Origin: Rhodococcus aetherivorans
Lineage (GTDB): Bacteria > Actinomycetota > Actinomycetes > Mycobacteriales > Mycobacteriaceae
DNA length: 64,000 nucleotides
Reading direction: 5' to 3'
Assembly (NCBI RefSeq): GCF_011058165.1
Contig: NZ_JAALEG010000007.1
Coordinates: 62,001 to 126,000, forward strand
The translations under genes and the position numbers were made by a program. Below are positions 33,769 through 44,770 of this stretch, in pieces; the first letter of the stretch is position 1; each line of letters starts with the position of its first letter. Under the pieces are notes generated by a model. That model was not told the origin of the DNA, searched no databases, and saw only the letters and a list, made by a program, of their open reading frames with translations.

Positions 33769-34677
33769 ATGGGAGTGTTCGACCGATTCCGCACGTCCTC
33801 CGCGAAGGGTACGCACCGGGCGGAGGACGTCCCCACCGCACCGACCGGCTACCAGCAGACCGCCGGCAGGCTGCACGCCTTCAACCGCTACGAGATCAAA
33901 TACTTCGTCGACGAGATGAAGGTCCCCGAACTGCGGCGGGAACTCGCGGCGCGGATGGACACCGATCCGTATTCGCCCCACGGCGGGTATCCGGTCACCT
34001 CGCTCTACTACGACACGCCGGACCTGCGGTTCTACTGGGAGAAGATCGAGGGCCTGCGGTTCCGGCGCAAGCTGCGGATGCGCCTGTACGGCAACCCTTC
34101 CGAATGCACCGACGACACGCCGGTGCACATCGAGATCAAGCAGCGCGTCAACCGCGTCACCCAGAAACGGCGCATCGCAGTGCCGTACGGGAACGCGCGA
34201 CGCTGGCTCGACGGACGGCAGGAGATCGACTGCGAACCCTCGCAACGCCCGTTCGTCCACGAGGTGACGACGCTGATCGGCAACCTCGACCTGCGGCCGA
34301 TCGTGACCACCGGCTACCTGCGGGAGGCGTTCGTCGGCCGCGAGGCCGACCTCGGCCTGCGAGTGACGATCGACCACAAGGTGCACGGCCGCGACCGCGA
34401 CTTCCACTTCGCCTCGGGAGCACAGAACCGGTTCGTCGTCCCGCCGAGGCTGGCGATCGTCGAACTGAAGGCCAACGAACGCGTTCCGTACTGGGCGACC
34501 GATCTGACCGCCCGGCTGGACATGTCGGTCGTCCGCGTCTCGAAGTACTGCCAGTCCGTCGAGGCGTTCGGCCTCGCTCCGCGCTCCCGGATGGGCGCCC
34601 CCGAACTCGTTCTGCCGCAAGGCTTCGACGACCGTGTGCCGACCGGTCTCTTCGAGACCTCGACGATGGCGCGCTGA
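33769..34677 (+). CDS. VTC-domain protein (polyphosphate polymerase-like)
   Basis: A 302-residue protein with the VTC/CYTH tunnel fold signatures: FNRYEIKYFVDE (residues 38-49), SLYYDTPDLRFYWEKIEGLRFRRKLR broken across strands, HIEIKQR and VELKANERVPYW. Basic and acidic residues lining the tunnel are conserved, so it should bind triphosphate or synthesise polyphosphate as in yeast VTC4. It is the first gene of a set with DUF4956 (69-bp gap) and CotH (overlap). This trio recurs in other bacteria, which argues for one shared process. Confidence 0.85.
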   Translation: MGVFDRFRTSSAKGTHRAEDVPTAPTGYQQTAGRLHAFNRYEIKYFVDEMKVPELRRELAARMDTDPYSPHGGYPVTSLYYDTPDLRFYWEKIEGLRFRRKLRMRLYGNPSECTDDTPVHIEIKQRVNRVTQKRRIAVPYGNARRWLDGRQEIDCEPSQRPFVHEVTTLIGNLDLRPIVTTGYLREAFVGREADLGLRVTIDHKVHGRDRDFHFASGAQNRFVVPPRLAIVELKANERVPYWATDLTARLDMSVVRVSKYCQSVEAFGLAPRSRMGAPELVLPQGFDDRVPTGLFETSTMAR

Positions 34678-34746
34678 CCGCCGCACCGTCTGCCCGCGTC
34701 CCCCGCACGGGCGCCGTTCCCGTCCCTACACCGAACCAGGACCATC

Positions 34747-35424
34747 ATGAATTTCGACCTGCAAGACCTCAGCGGGACGTTCACGACGTTCGACATCATC
34801 GTGTCGCTGTCGCTGTCGTTCGTGCTCGCCTCGATCATCGGCTGGGTCTACCGCCACACCCACAGGAACGTCTCCTACAGCCAGTCCTACGTGCAGACCC
34901 TCGTGCTGGTCGGCATGGTGATCTCGCTGATCATGCTGGTCGTCGGCTCCAACATCGCCCGCGCGTTCGCACTCGTCGGCGCCCTGTCGGTGGTTCGATT
35001 CCGCAACGCCATCAAGGAAACTCGCGATGTAGGCTTCATCTTCCTGGTGATGGCCGTCGGCATGACGACCGGCACCCGCTTCTACCTGCTGGCGATCGCC
35101 GCGACGATCGCGATCTGCCTGGTGCTGCTGATCATGAACAAGTTCAACTGGTTCAAGCTCGACGTCCAGCGTCAGGTCGTGAAGGTGCAGGTGCCGCCGG
35201 AGCAGGAGTACAACGCGCTGGTCGAGGACGTGCTCATCCGGTACTGCTCCGAGTTCGAACTGGTCTCCACCGAATCCGTTCGCTCCGGTGCGCTGACCGA
35301 GCTGTACTACACCGCGCAGCTGAAGAAGGGCACGAAGCCGAACGAGCTGATCTCGGCCCTGAGTGCGGTCAACACCGGCCAGCGGGTGACCGTCCTGACC
35401 GGATACGACCAGACGGACATCTGA
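34747..35424 (+). CDS. DUF4956 membrane protein
   Basis: This 225-residue protein has about four membrane helices in residues 14-135 (FDIIVSLSLSFVLASIIGW, a second at 48-68, a third around the motif GALSVVRFRNAIKETRD, and two close segments to 134), then a cytoplasmic ferredoxin-like tail of about 85 residues. The conserved GALSVVRFR stretch resembles the MgtC core, suggesting a common membrane fold. Its stop overlaps the start of the CotH gene (TGATG). It likely forms a membrane partner for the VTC and CotH proteins. Confidence 0.85.
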   Translation: MNFDLQDLSGTFTTFDIIVSLSLSFVLASIIGWVYRHTHRNVSYSQSYVQTLVLVGMVISLIMLVVGSNIARAFALVGALSVVRFRNAIKETRDVGFIFLVMAVGMTTGTRFYLLAIAATIAICLVLLIMNKFNWFKLDVQRQVVKVQVPPEQEYNALVEDVLIRYCSEFELVSTESVRSGALTELYYTAQLKKGTKPNELISALSAVNTGQRVTVLTGYDQTDI

Positions 35425-36986
35425 TGGACGACACACCCACCGCCGGGCAGTCGCCGCCGCGGCGCCGGCTCCGGCACCGGGTCCCGACGTCGCTGCGCCG
35501 GCACTGGAAACTCCTGGCTGTGTTCGTCGTGTTCGTGACGATCCTGGCGACCGTGTTCGGGGCGACCCGCATCCGCCCGTACATCACCGGCGACCCGACG
35601 ATCATCGCCTCGGAGATCACCGACAACATCACCGGCACGGTGGACCTGTTCGACGCCTCGGTCCCGCACGAACTGTCGGTCGAGATCACCGACGCGGAAT
35701 ACGACGAGATGATCACCGCCTTCCAGAGCACCGGCGAGAAGAAGTGGGTCACCGCCGATGTCACCATCGACGGCACGCTGATCACCGACGTCTCGGTGCG
35801 GTTGAAGGGCAACTCCACCCTCATGGGCGTGCGCGGCGAGGACGCCGGGCCCGGCGGCGAGGGCTTCGAGCCCCCGGAGGGGATGGAGCTGCCCGACGGA
35901 TTCGATCCGGCGGCCATGGGCGGCCCGGGCGGCATGTCGCAGGCGTCCGAGGACGATCCGACGTCGCTGCCGCTGCTCATCAGCTTCGACGAGAACGCCG
36001 GCGGCCGCGCCTACCAGGGCATGACCGAAATCTCGGTGCGTCCCGGCTCGCCCGTGCTCAACGAGGCGATGGCCCTGTCGCTGACCGCGGAGACCGGGCA
36101 GCCGACGCAGCGCTACGCGTACACGGTCTATTCGGTCAACGACAGCGCCACCACCACGCGCCTGCTGCTCGAACACCCCGACGACACGTATGCGAACTCC
36201 CTGTTCGACTCCGACGGCTACCTGTACAAGGCGGACGCGTCGTCGCGGTTCGAGTACATCGGCGACGACCAGTCGGACTACGCCGACCAGTTCGAGCAGA
36301 TCAATGCGGTCGGGACGGGGAACCTGCAGCCGGTCGTCAGCTTCCTGAAATGGCTGGACTCGGCGAGCGACGAGGAGTTCGGCGCACACCTGTCGGAGTG
36401 GGTGGACGTGGACTCGTTCGCGCGGTACGTCGCCACGCAGAACCTGCTCGTCAACGGTGACGACATGAGCGGGCCGGGCCAGAACTACTACCTCTGGTAC
36501 GACCTGCAGACGGGCAAGCTCTCCGTCGTGTCCTGGGACCTGAACCTGGCCATGCAAGGCGATGTCACCACCGGCCCGCACGACACCGTCTCGATGACAC
36601 CCGGCGCGATGGGCGGCCCCGGGCAGGGCGAGGCCGGCACCGCGGCGGCCGACCCCGGCACCATGCCCCAGCCGCGTGGGATGCTGCCTCCGGGCGCAGC
36701 TGCACCGCAGGGCGGGCAGGGGGCAGGCCGGGTGCAGTCCGGCAACAGCCTGAAGACACGGTTCCTCGAATCCGACGCCTTCACCCAGGTCTACGAGGAC
36801 GCCTACCGGGACCTCCACGAACAGATGTACGGCAGCGGACGCGCCATCGAGGTGCTCGACACCCTGGTCTCGACCGTCCCTGTCAGCGACGCACTCCCGG
36901 CCGCTTCCCTCCAGTCGAGCGCGGACTCGATGCGGTCCTGGATCGAACAGCGCACCGCTGCGCTCGCGGAGCTGCGTGACAGCTGA
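35424..36986 (+). CDS. CotH-family protein kinase-like protein, membrane-anchored
   Basis: This 520-residue protein has a short basic cytoplasmic N-terminus, one membrane segment at about residues 30-47, and an extracellular CotH domain. Family features are the start PHELSVEITDAEYDEM, VSVRLKGNSTL, GYLYKADASSRFEY, the Asn-rich LLVNGDDMSGPGQNYYLW and WDLNLAM, which matches the metal-binding aspartate motif of CotH kinases. Two Gly/Met/Pro-rich insertions (about residues 140-180 and 390-435) are low-complexity. It is coupled to DUF4956. CotH kinases phosphorylate secreted or coat proteins; the target here is unknown. Confidence 0.85.
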   Translation: MDDTPTAGQSPPRRRLRHRVPTSLRRHWKLLAVFVVFVTILATVFGATRIRPYITGDPTIIASEITDNITGTVDLFDASVPHELSVEITDAEYDEMITAFQSTGEKKWVTADVTIDGTLITDVSVRLKGNSTLMGVRGEDAGPGGEGFEPPEGMELPDGFDPAAMGGPGGMSQASEDDPTSLPLLISFDENAGGRAYQGMTEISVRPGSPVLNEAMALSLTAETGQPTQRYAYTVYSVNDSATTTRLLLEHPDDTYANSLFDSDGYLYKADASSRFEYIGDDQSDYADQFEQINAVGTGNLQPVVSFLKWLDSASDEEFGAHLSEWVDVDSFARYVATQNLLVNGDDMSGPGQNYYLWYDLQTGKLSVVSWDLNLAMQGDVTTGPHDTVSMTPGAMGGPGQGEAGTAAADPGTMPQPRGMLPPGAAAPQGGQGAGRVQSGNSLKTRFLESDAFTQVYEDAYRDLHEQMYGSGRAIEVLDTLVSTVPVSDALPAASLQSSADSMRSWIEQRTAALAELRDS

Positions 36987-37148
36987 GCTGCGTGACAGTC
37001 GACCGGACGAGGCGCGAGCGCCGGGCGCGAGGTGCGGCCCGGTTTCACAGCCGGACCTCAGGAAGGACTCAGCGTCGGCCCAGTCCCTGCCGGCATCCTG
37101 GAGACGGCAGAATCGATCACGAATCTGCCCGCAGGGAAAGGAATCGTC

Positions 37149-37802
37149 ATAACCACCTCAGCTCCGACGGTCCCCCACCCGGGACACCCGTCCGGGCGCG
37201 ACACCGGTGCCGTCTTCCTGATGGCCGGTGGCGTTCCCGGAGCGGGTAAGAGCACCCTGCTTCGCCGGATCGAGCACGACATCCCGGGTCTGACCGTTCT
37301 CGATCCGGAGCGCCGGGCCGAACGCCTCGCCGCCGCGCTTCCGCCGGGCCTGCCGTATCGCTGGTACCGGCCACTGGTCCATCTCATGCACACCCTCGAC
37401 GTGGTGCGCACCCTCCTGGCCGGACCGCACCGGAGCGAAGGGCCTGTGGCCGTTCACGACACCGCCACGCGCAGGCGCCGACGCGACTGGACGGCCCGCC
37501 TGGCACGGCGACGAGGCTGGACGCCGGTGCTGGTCTTCCTCGACGTGCCCCGCGATGTCGCGCGGGCCGGACAGCACGCTCGCGGGCGCGTGGTGAACGA
37601 GTCGTCGTTCGCGCGGCACTGGCATCGGTGGACGGCTCTGCGACCGCACCTCACCCGCGAGGACGACGCCCCGGCCGGGGGTCCGTGGGACCACGTCGTC
37701 GTCACCACTCGCGACGATGCGAAGAGCCGGGTGTTCGGATTGCTGACGCAGGACGGGACGGACCGCTGCGCACTCGGCGGCGGATCCCCGTGCGCGCAGT
37801 GA
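37149..37802 (+). CDS. P-loop NTPase / kinase-like protein (possible ATA start)
   Basis: About 217 residues with Walker A GVPGAGKST close to the N-terminus, and a hydrophobic strand followed by DVPRDVARAGQHARGR, a lid-like basic region typical of small AAA_33 zeta-toxin or gluconate-kinase-like enzymes. The best ribosome site (AAAGGA, 37137-37142) points at ATA 37149, giving MTTSAPT-like start; the only standard in-frame start with a longer N-terminus is GTG 37032, which lacks a clear site. The 3' end merges with a 21-bp tandem repeat. The substrate is unknown. Confidence 0.7.
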   Translation: MTTSAPTVPHPGHPSGRDTGAVFLMAGGVPGAGKSTLLRRIEHDIPGLTVLDPERRAERLAAALPPGLPYRWYRPLVHLMHTLDVVRTLLAGPHRSEGPVAVHDTATRRRRRDWTARLARRRGWTPVLVFLDVPRDVARAGQHARGRVVNESSFARHWHRWTALRPHLTREDDAPAGGPWDHVVVTTRDDAKSRVFGLLTQDGTDRCALGGGSPCAQ

Positions 37803-37885
37803 CGATCTCCGGTACGCAGTGACGATCTCCGGCACCGCAGTGACGATCTCCGGCACCGCAGTGACGATCTCCGGCACCGCAGTGG
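37795..37885. repeat. 21-bp tandem repeat straddling the kinase stop codon
   Basis: Four full units of CGCAGTGACGATCTCCGGCAC (the first is 20 bp) and a partial fifth run from the last codons of the P-loop gene into the gap. Units 2-4 are identical. The array begins on the stop codon, so a change in copy number would not alter the protein. Confidence 0.9.
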
Positions 37886-38051
37886 CATCGACACCTCGGT
37901 GACCGGTGTCCCCGACACGTGTCGGGTTCACCGAAGGCGCACTTCCCAGCAGATCCACGGCTCACTCCCATGGACGCCCGAGGGTCGTCCGGTTGTGTGG
38001 GTGCGTGAACGGACGCGATGCGTCATGCCCCAGCAAGGAAGGCACGACTCG

Positions 38052-40681
<2,630 letters not shown>

Positions 40682-40772
40682 AAGAAGCCTGGTGTCTGCG
40701 GGCGACTATGGGACGTTATGGTCATTTATGGAGAACTTCAGATAGAACTCCATAAGTCTCTATACTCGCCCC

Positions 40773-41948
40773 ATGGACCTCGAGTTCAATCCGTTCAAGC
40801 CCGGCTCCGGACTCCGGCCGCCGGCGCTCGAGGGGCGCGACGAGCAGATCGGGGCGTTCGAACTCCTGGTCGCCCGCAGCAAACGGCAGAACTACGACCG
40901 TGGCCCGATCCTGTCGGGACTGCGCGGGGTCGGGAAGACGACCCTGCTCAACACCCTCGTCGAGCACGCCGACCGGCAGGGATGGCTCACCATCGCCATC
41001 GAGGCCCGCCCCAGCGAGGCCGGCACCACCGCGGTCCGCGCCAAGCTCTCCCAGGAGCTGACGGTCGGACTGCGCCGCTACAGCCGCAAGCACCGGATCC
41101 AGCACGCGATCGACCCGCTCATCGACCTCGCCCGCGGCTTCTCCCTCGGCCTCGGCCTCGGCCCGGCGACCGCAAGCTTCTCCCTCGACCAGCGTCCGGC
41201 AGCCAGTGGCGACATCGATCTCGACCTCGAGGAACTCGTCGAAGCGATCACCGCCGAACTGCGGCCCAGATCCAGCGCATTCGGGTTGTTCATCGACGAG
41301 ATGCAGGACCTCGACTCCGATCTGCTGTCGGCGCTGCTCGCCGTCCAGCACCGGGCGAGCCAGCGCGAATGGCCGTTCTTCCTCATCGGCGCCGGACTAC
41401 CCAATCTTCCCGCGGTGCTGGCCGGCAACCGCTCGTACGCGGAGCGACAGTTCCTCTACAGCACCATCGGCCCCCTCACCCCGGCGGCCGCAGCCGACGC
41501 CCTGCGCATCCCGGTACGCCGTCAGGGCGGGGACTTCACCGACGACGCGCTCGCCGTGCTCGTCCAGGCCAGCGGCGGTTACCCGTACTTCCTCCAGGAG
41601 TACGGGAAGGCGATCTGGAACATCGCTCCGCACAGCCCCTTTCAGCTCGAGGATGCCGAACTCGCCGTCGAGGTGGGCCGGCGTCACCTCGACGAGGGAT
41701 TCTTCCCGTCCCGCTGGAACCGGGCGACCGACCGCGAGCGCCGTTACCTCACCGCGCTCGCCGCCACCGGCGAGGAGACCCCGCGGTCCGGGAAGGTCGC
41801 CCAGCTGATGGGCTCGACCGCCACCGGCGTCAGCGACGTCCGCAACTCGGCCATCCGCAAGGGCCTGATCTGGGCACCGGAGCACGGTCGCATCGCCTTC
41901 ACCGTCCCGGGTATGGCCGACTTCATCCGCCGTCAACCGGCGGAGTAG
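40773..41948 (+). CDS. AAA ATPase, ORC1/CDC6- or STAND-like
   Basis: A 391-residue ATPase with Walker A GLRGVGKTT (residues 49-57), Walker B at about 168-178 (GLFIDEMQDLD), sensor I in FFLIGAGLP and a C-terminal winged-helix-like region (RRYLTALAATG, KVAQLMGS, then VSDVRNSAIRKGL). An N-terminal FNPFKPGSG segment precedes the core. Such proteins are found alone on chromosomes and in mobile elements, with unclear roles in signalling or DNA handling. It is divergent from the TetR gene and shares the operator region, so it may be induced with the pump. Confidence 0.85.
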   Translation: MDLEFNPFKPGSGLRPPALEGRDEQIGAFELLVARSKRQNYDRGPILSGLRGVGKTTLLNTLVEHADRQGWLTIAIEARPSEAGTTAVRAKLSQELTVGLRRYSRKHRIQHAIDPLIDLARGFSLGLGLGPATASFSLDQRPAASGDIDLDLEELVEAITAELRPRSSAFGLFIDEMQDLDSDLLSALLAVQHRASQREWPFFLIGAGLPNLPAVLAGNRSYAERQFLYSTIGPLTPAAAADALRIPVRRQGGDFTDDALAVLVQASGGYPYFLQEYGKAIWNIAPHSPFQLEDAELAVEVGRRHLDEGFFPSRWNRATDRERRYLTALAATGEETPRSGKVAQLMGSTATGVSDVRNSAIRKGLIWAPEHGRIAFTVPGMADFIRRQPAE

Positions 41949-41953
41949 CCGGA

Positions 41954-43138
41954 TCAGCGGCCCCGCTCGGCCACCATCCGGTCCACGGCGCGCACGCTGA
42001 GCACCTGGTCGAGAGCCATGGAGGCGCAGCCGATCATCCCGGAGCGATCGCCGTGCGACCAGGGCAGGATCTGCAGGGCGCGGGTGGCCACGGACACCGC
42101 GTCGCGATAGAGGGTTTCGCGCAGTCCGGCGACGAACACGTCGTAGGCCTCGGCCATGTCGCCACCCACGACGAGCACCGCCGGGTCGAGGAGGTTGACG
42201 GCACCGGCGATCACCTCACCGATCCGCCGGCCGCTGTCCCGGATCATGCGGCGCGCCTCCGCATCCCCGCCGACGGCGAGGGCTACGACGTCGCGGATGT
42301 GGGTCACGTCCCGGCCCTGCTCCTGCAGGTCGCGGACCAGGGCCCAGCCCCCGGCGATCGCCTCGACGCAGCCGACGTCGCCGCAGCGGCACAGGACGCC
42401 CTGCGCGGCGGCGGTCTTGGTGTGCCCGATCTCGCCGGCCGCGCCCACCGCGCCGCGCTGCAGCACACCGCCCGACACGATGCCCGCACCGAGGCCCGTG
42501 GACGCCTTGATGAGGAGCATGTCATCGAATTTCCGTCGTTCGCCGAGCCTTTCGGCGAGCACCATGACGTTCGCGTCGTTGTCGACGAACACCGGCGCCG
42601 CACCGAGGCCGGCGAGGAAGGGCTGCAGCTCGACACCGTCCCAGCCGGCCATCATCGGCGAGTCGAGGCTGCAGCCGCGGACCGTGTCCACCGTGCCCGG
42701 CAGGCTCACCCCGATGCCGACGGTGCGGGGCGCGCCGGGACCGAGCGCGTCGCGCAGGTCGGCGAGGTGCGCGGCGATCTTCGGCATCAGCTCGCCCGGG
42801 CTCGCCCCGATCTCCTGCTCGAGGTCCTCGGTCCGGAGCAGTTCCCCGGCGAGATCGCAGACGGCGAGCTGGGTGCGGCTGCGGCCGATCGCGCCGACGA
42901 GCACGATGCCCGCGCCGGCCCCGAAGGTGAGGGTGAGCGGTGGCCGCCCACCGGTGGAGGGCCCCTCCTCCGTTTCGACGACGAGGCCGAGGTCCTGGAG
43001 TGCCGCGACCCGGGCGGCGACGGCGGTGCGGGAGAGCCCGGTGTGGTGCCCGATCTCGCTTCGGGTGGTCGCGGCGCCGGCGCGGACGAGGGCGAAGACC
43101 TCGCCCGCTGTGGCGGGCGCGCTGGAGGATCGGCTCAT
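41954..43138 (-). CDS. ROK family transcriptional regulator
   Basis: This 394-residue protein has an N-terminal winged HTH (residues 15-65; ATTRSEIGHHTGLSRTAVAARVAALQDLGLV in pieces) and a sugar-kinase-like ROK domain with GIGVSLPGTVD, GEIGHTKTAA and the zinc motif CRCGDVGCVEA. ROK regulators bind sugars or sugar phosphates. It is divergent from zwf-edd-eda across a 168-bp gap, so it most likely controls that operon in response to glucose or gluconate metabolites. It converges with the AAA ATPase gene with only 5 bp between stops. Confidence 0.9.
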   Translation of the reverse strand: MSRSSSAPATAGEVFALVRAGAATTRSEIGHHTGLSRTAVAARVAALQDLGLVVETEEGPSTGGRPPLTLTFGAGAGIVLVGAIGRSRTQLAVCDLAGELLRTEDLEQEIGASPGELMPKIAAHLADLRDALGPGAPRTVGIGVSLPGTVDTVRGCSLDSPMMAGWDGVELQPFLAGLGAAPVFVDNDANVMVLAERLGERRKFDDMLLIKASTGLGAGIVSGGVLQRGAVGAAGEIGHTKTAAAQGVLCRCGDVGCVEAIAGGWALVRDLQEQGRDVTHIRDVVALAVGGDAEARRMIRDSGRRIGEVIAGAVNLLDPAVLVVGGDMAEAYDVFVAGLRETLYRDAVSVATRALQILPWSHGDRSGMIGCASMALDQVLSVRAVDRMVAERGR

Positions 43139-43306
43139 ACCGCCATTGAACCAAGGAACCGCACCCGAGAGCGCCTCGTGCAGCCGCGGCGTGCTGCGTC
43201 GAACCGGACTTTGTTCTTAGAAATGCGTAAGTTTGTTGTTTCAGTGCGGAAGATGTTCTACGGTTGCCAGTGACAGCCCTCACCCCCTCATTCGGGAGGA
43301 CAAGCC
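43139..43306. promoter_or_regulatory. Divergent promoter region of ROK regulator and zwf operon
   Basis: These 168 bp contain a clearly AT-richer segment (43208-43265; TTTGTTCTTAGAAATGCG and TTTGTTGTTTCAG) before zwf, a likely promoter/operator for the Entner-Doudoroff operon. The TTTGTT element occurs twice, 25 bp apart. A GGGAGGA ribosome site precedes the zwf ATG. Confidence 0.45.
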
Positions 43307-44770
43307 ATGTCACCCGCCGCTCCCTGTACCGTCGTCGTCTTCGGCGGCACCGGCGACCTCGCCGTCCGTAAGCTCCTGCCCGCCCTCTACCTGCGCGATC
43401 ACGACGGCCAGTTGCCGCCCGGCAGCCGGATCGTCGGCGCCGCGCGCGCCGGCCTCGACACCGACGGCTACCGCGACAAGGTCCGCGGCGAGCTCGCGCG
43501 CTTCGTACCCGCCCACCTGCTGGATGCCGGCACCCTCACGCGGTTCCTGGACCGCCTCGACTACGTGAGCGTCGACTTCGCAGGCGGGGACGACTGGTCC
43601 GCCCTGCGCGACGTCCTGGCCCCGGACTCCGTGCGCGTGTTCTACCTCGCTTGCGCCCCTTCGCTGTTCGGGCCGATCTCCCATCACCTCGCCCGGCACG
43701 GACTCGTCGAGCCGACGTCGCGGGTGGTGCTCGAGAAGCCCATCGGCCGCGACCTCGCGTCCGCCCGCGCGATCAACGACGCGGTCGGCGAGGTGTTCGA
43801 CGAGTCGCAGATCTTCCGCATCGACCACTACCTCGGCAAGGAGAGTGTCCAGAACCTGCTGGTCACCCGGTTCGCCAACACCCTGCTCGAGCCGCTGTGG
43901 AACTCGACGTGGATCGACCACGTGCAGATCACCGTCTCCGAATCCCTCGGCGTGGGCACCCGCGGTGGCTACTACGACACCTCCGGGGCGCTGCGCGACA
44001 TGCTGCAGAACCACCTGCTGCAGGTGCTGTGCCTGGTGGCGATGGAACCGCCGACGGTCGTCGACCGCGAGACCGTGCGCGACGAGAAACTCAAGGTGCT
44101 GCAGGCACTGCGGCCGATGACGCCCGACGACGTCGAAAGATTCACCGTCACCGGGCAATACGGACCCGGATTGGTCGACGGCGGTGCCGTGCCCGGGTAT
44201 CGCGACGAGGTGGAGAACCCGGACAGCCGCACCGAGACCTTCGTCGCGGTGCGCGCGGAGGTGCGCAACTGGCGCTGGGCCGGCGTGCCGTTCTACCTGC
44301 GCACCGGCAAGCGTCTCGAGAAGCGCAGTTCCGAGATCGTGGTGCAGTTCAAGGACGTTCCGCACCCGATGTTCCCCCGGGCCGAGGGCGCCACCGAACC
44401 CAATCGCCTGGTGATCCGGCTGCAGCCCGACGAGGGCATCTGCCTGCACATGACCGCCAAGGAACCCGGGCCCGGCGGGATCCGCCTGCGTCCGGTGTCG
44501 CTGGATCTGAACTACGTGGACGCGTTCGACCGTCCGTCCCCCGACGCGTACGAGCGGCTGCTGATGGACGTGGTGCGGGGTGACCCGACCCTGTTCATGC
44601 GCCGCGACGAGGTCGAGACCGCGTGGGCATGGGTCGAGCCGATCCTGCAGACCTGGGACCGCACCGGCCGGGTGCCGCGCCGCTACCCGGCGGGTACGTC
44701 CGGCCCCACCGACGCGATCACCCTCATCGAGCGCGACGGCCGCGCCTGGTACGAAGGACCTTCCTCATGA
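43307..44770 (+). CDS. zwf: Glucose-6-phosphate 1-dehydrogenase
   Basis: This 487-residue enzyme oxidises glucose-6-phosphate to 6-phosphogluconolactone with NAD(P). It has [19 protein letters not shown] at the N-terminus, the catalytic-site motif RIDHYLGKE at about residues 171-179, and [16 protein letters not shown] and RTGKRLEKR downstream. Length is normal. Its stop overlaps the edd start (ATGA), so flux is tied to the Entner-Doudoroff route rather than the pentose pathway. A pgl gene is not seen in the window. Confidence 0.96.
   Translation: MSPAAPCTVVVFGGTGDLAVRKLLPALYLRDHDGQLPPGSRIVGAARAGLDTDGYRDKVRGELARFVPAHLLDAGTLTRFLDRLDYVSVDFAGGDDWSALRDVLAPDSVRVFYLACAPSLFGPISHHLARHGLVEPTSRVVLEKPIGRDLASARAINDAVGEVFDESQIFRIDHYLGKESVQNLLVTRFANTLLEPLWNSTWIDHVQITVSESLGVGTRGGYYDTSGALRDMLQNHLLQVLCLVAMEPPTVVDRETVRDEKLKVLQALRPMTPDDVERFTVTGQYGPGLVDGGAVPGYRDEVENPDSRTETFVAVRAEVRNWRWAGVPFYLRTGKRLEKRSSEIVVQFKDVPHPMFPRAEGATEPNRLVIRLQPDEGICLHMTAKEPGPGGIRLRPVSLDLNYVDAFDRPSPDAYERLLMDVVRGDPTLFMRRDEVETAWAWVEPILQTWDRTGRVPRRYPAGTSGPTDAITLIERDGRAWYEGPSS

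Noticed and set aside
33594-35423. Open frame running into CotH from 33594
   Set aside because: It is an out-of-frame read of the VTC and DUF4956 genes. CotH starts at 35424 with a short basic leader and a membrane segment.
37795-37885. 21-bp array considered as a CRISPR
   Set aside because: Units are directly adjacent without spacers.
37158-37958. Minus-strand frame with repeated VPEIVTA peptide
   Set aside because: The peptide repeat is only the translation of the 21-bp tandem repeat; the rest is a shadow of the P-loop gene.
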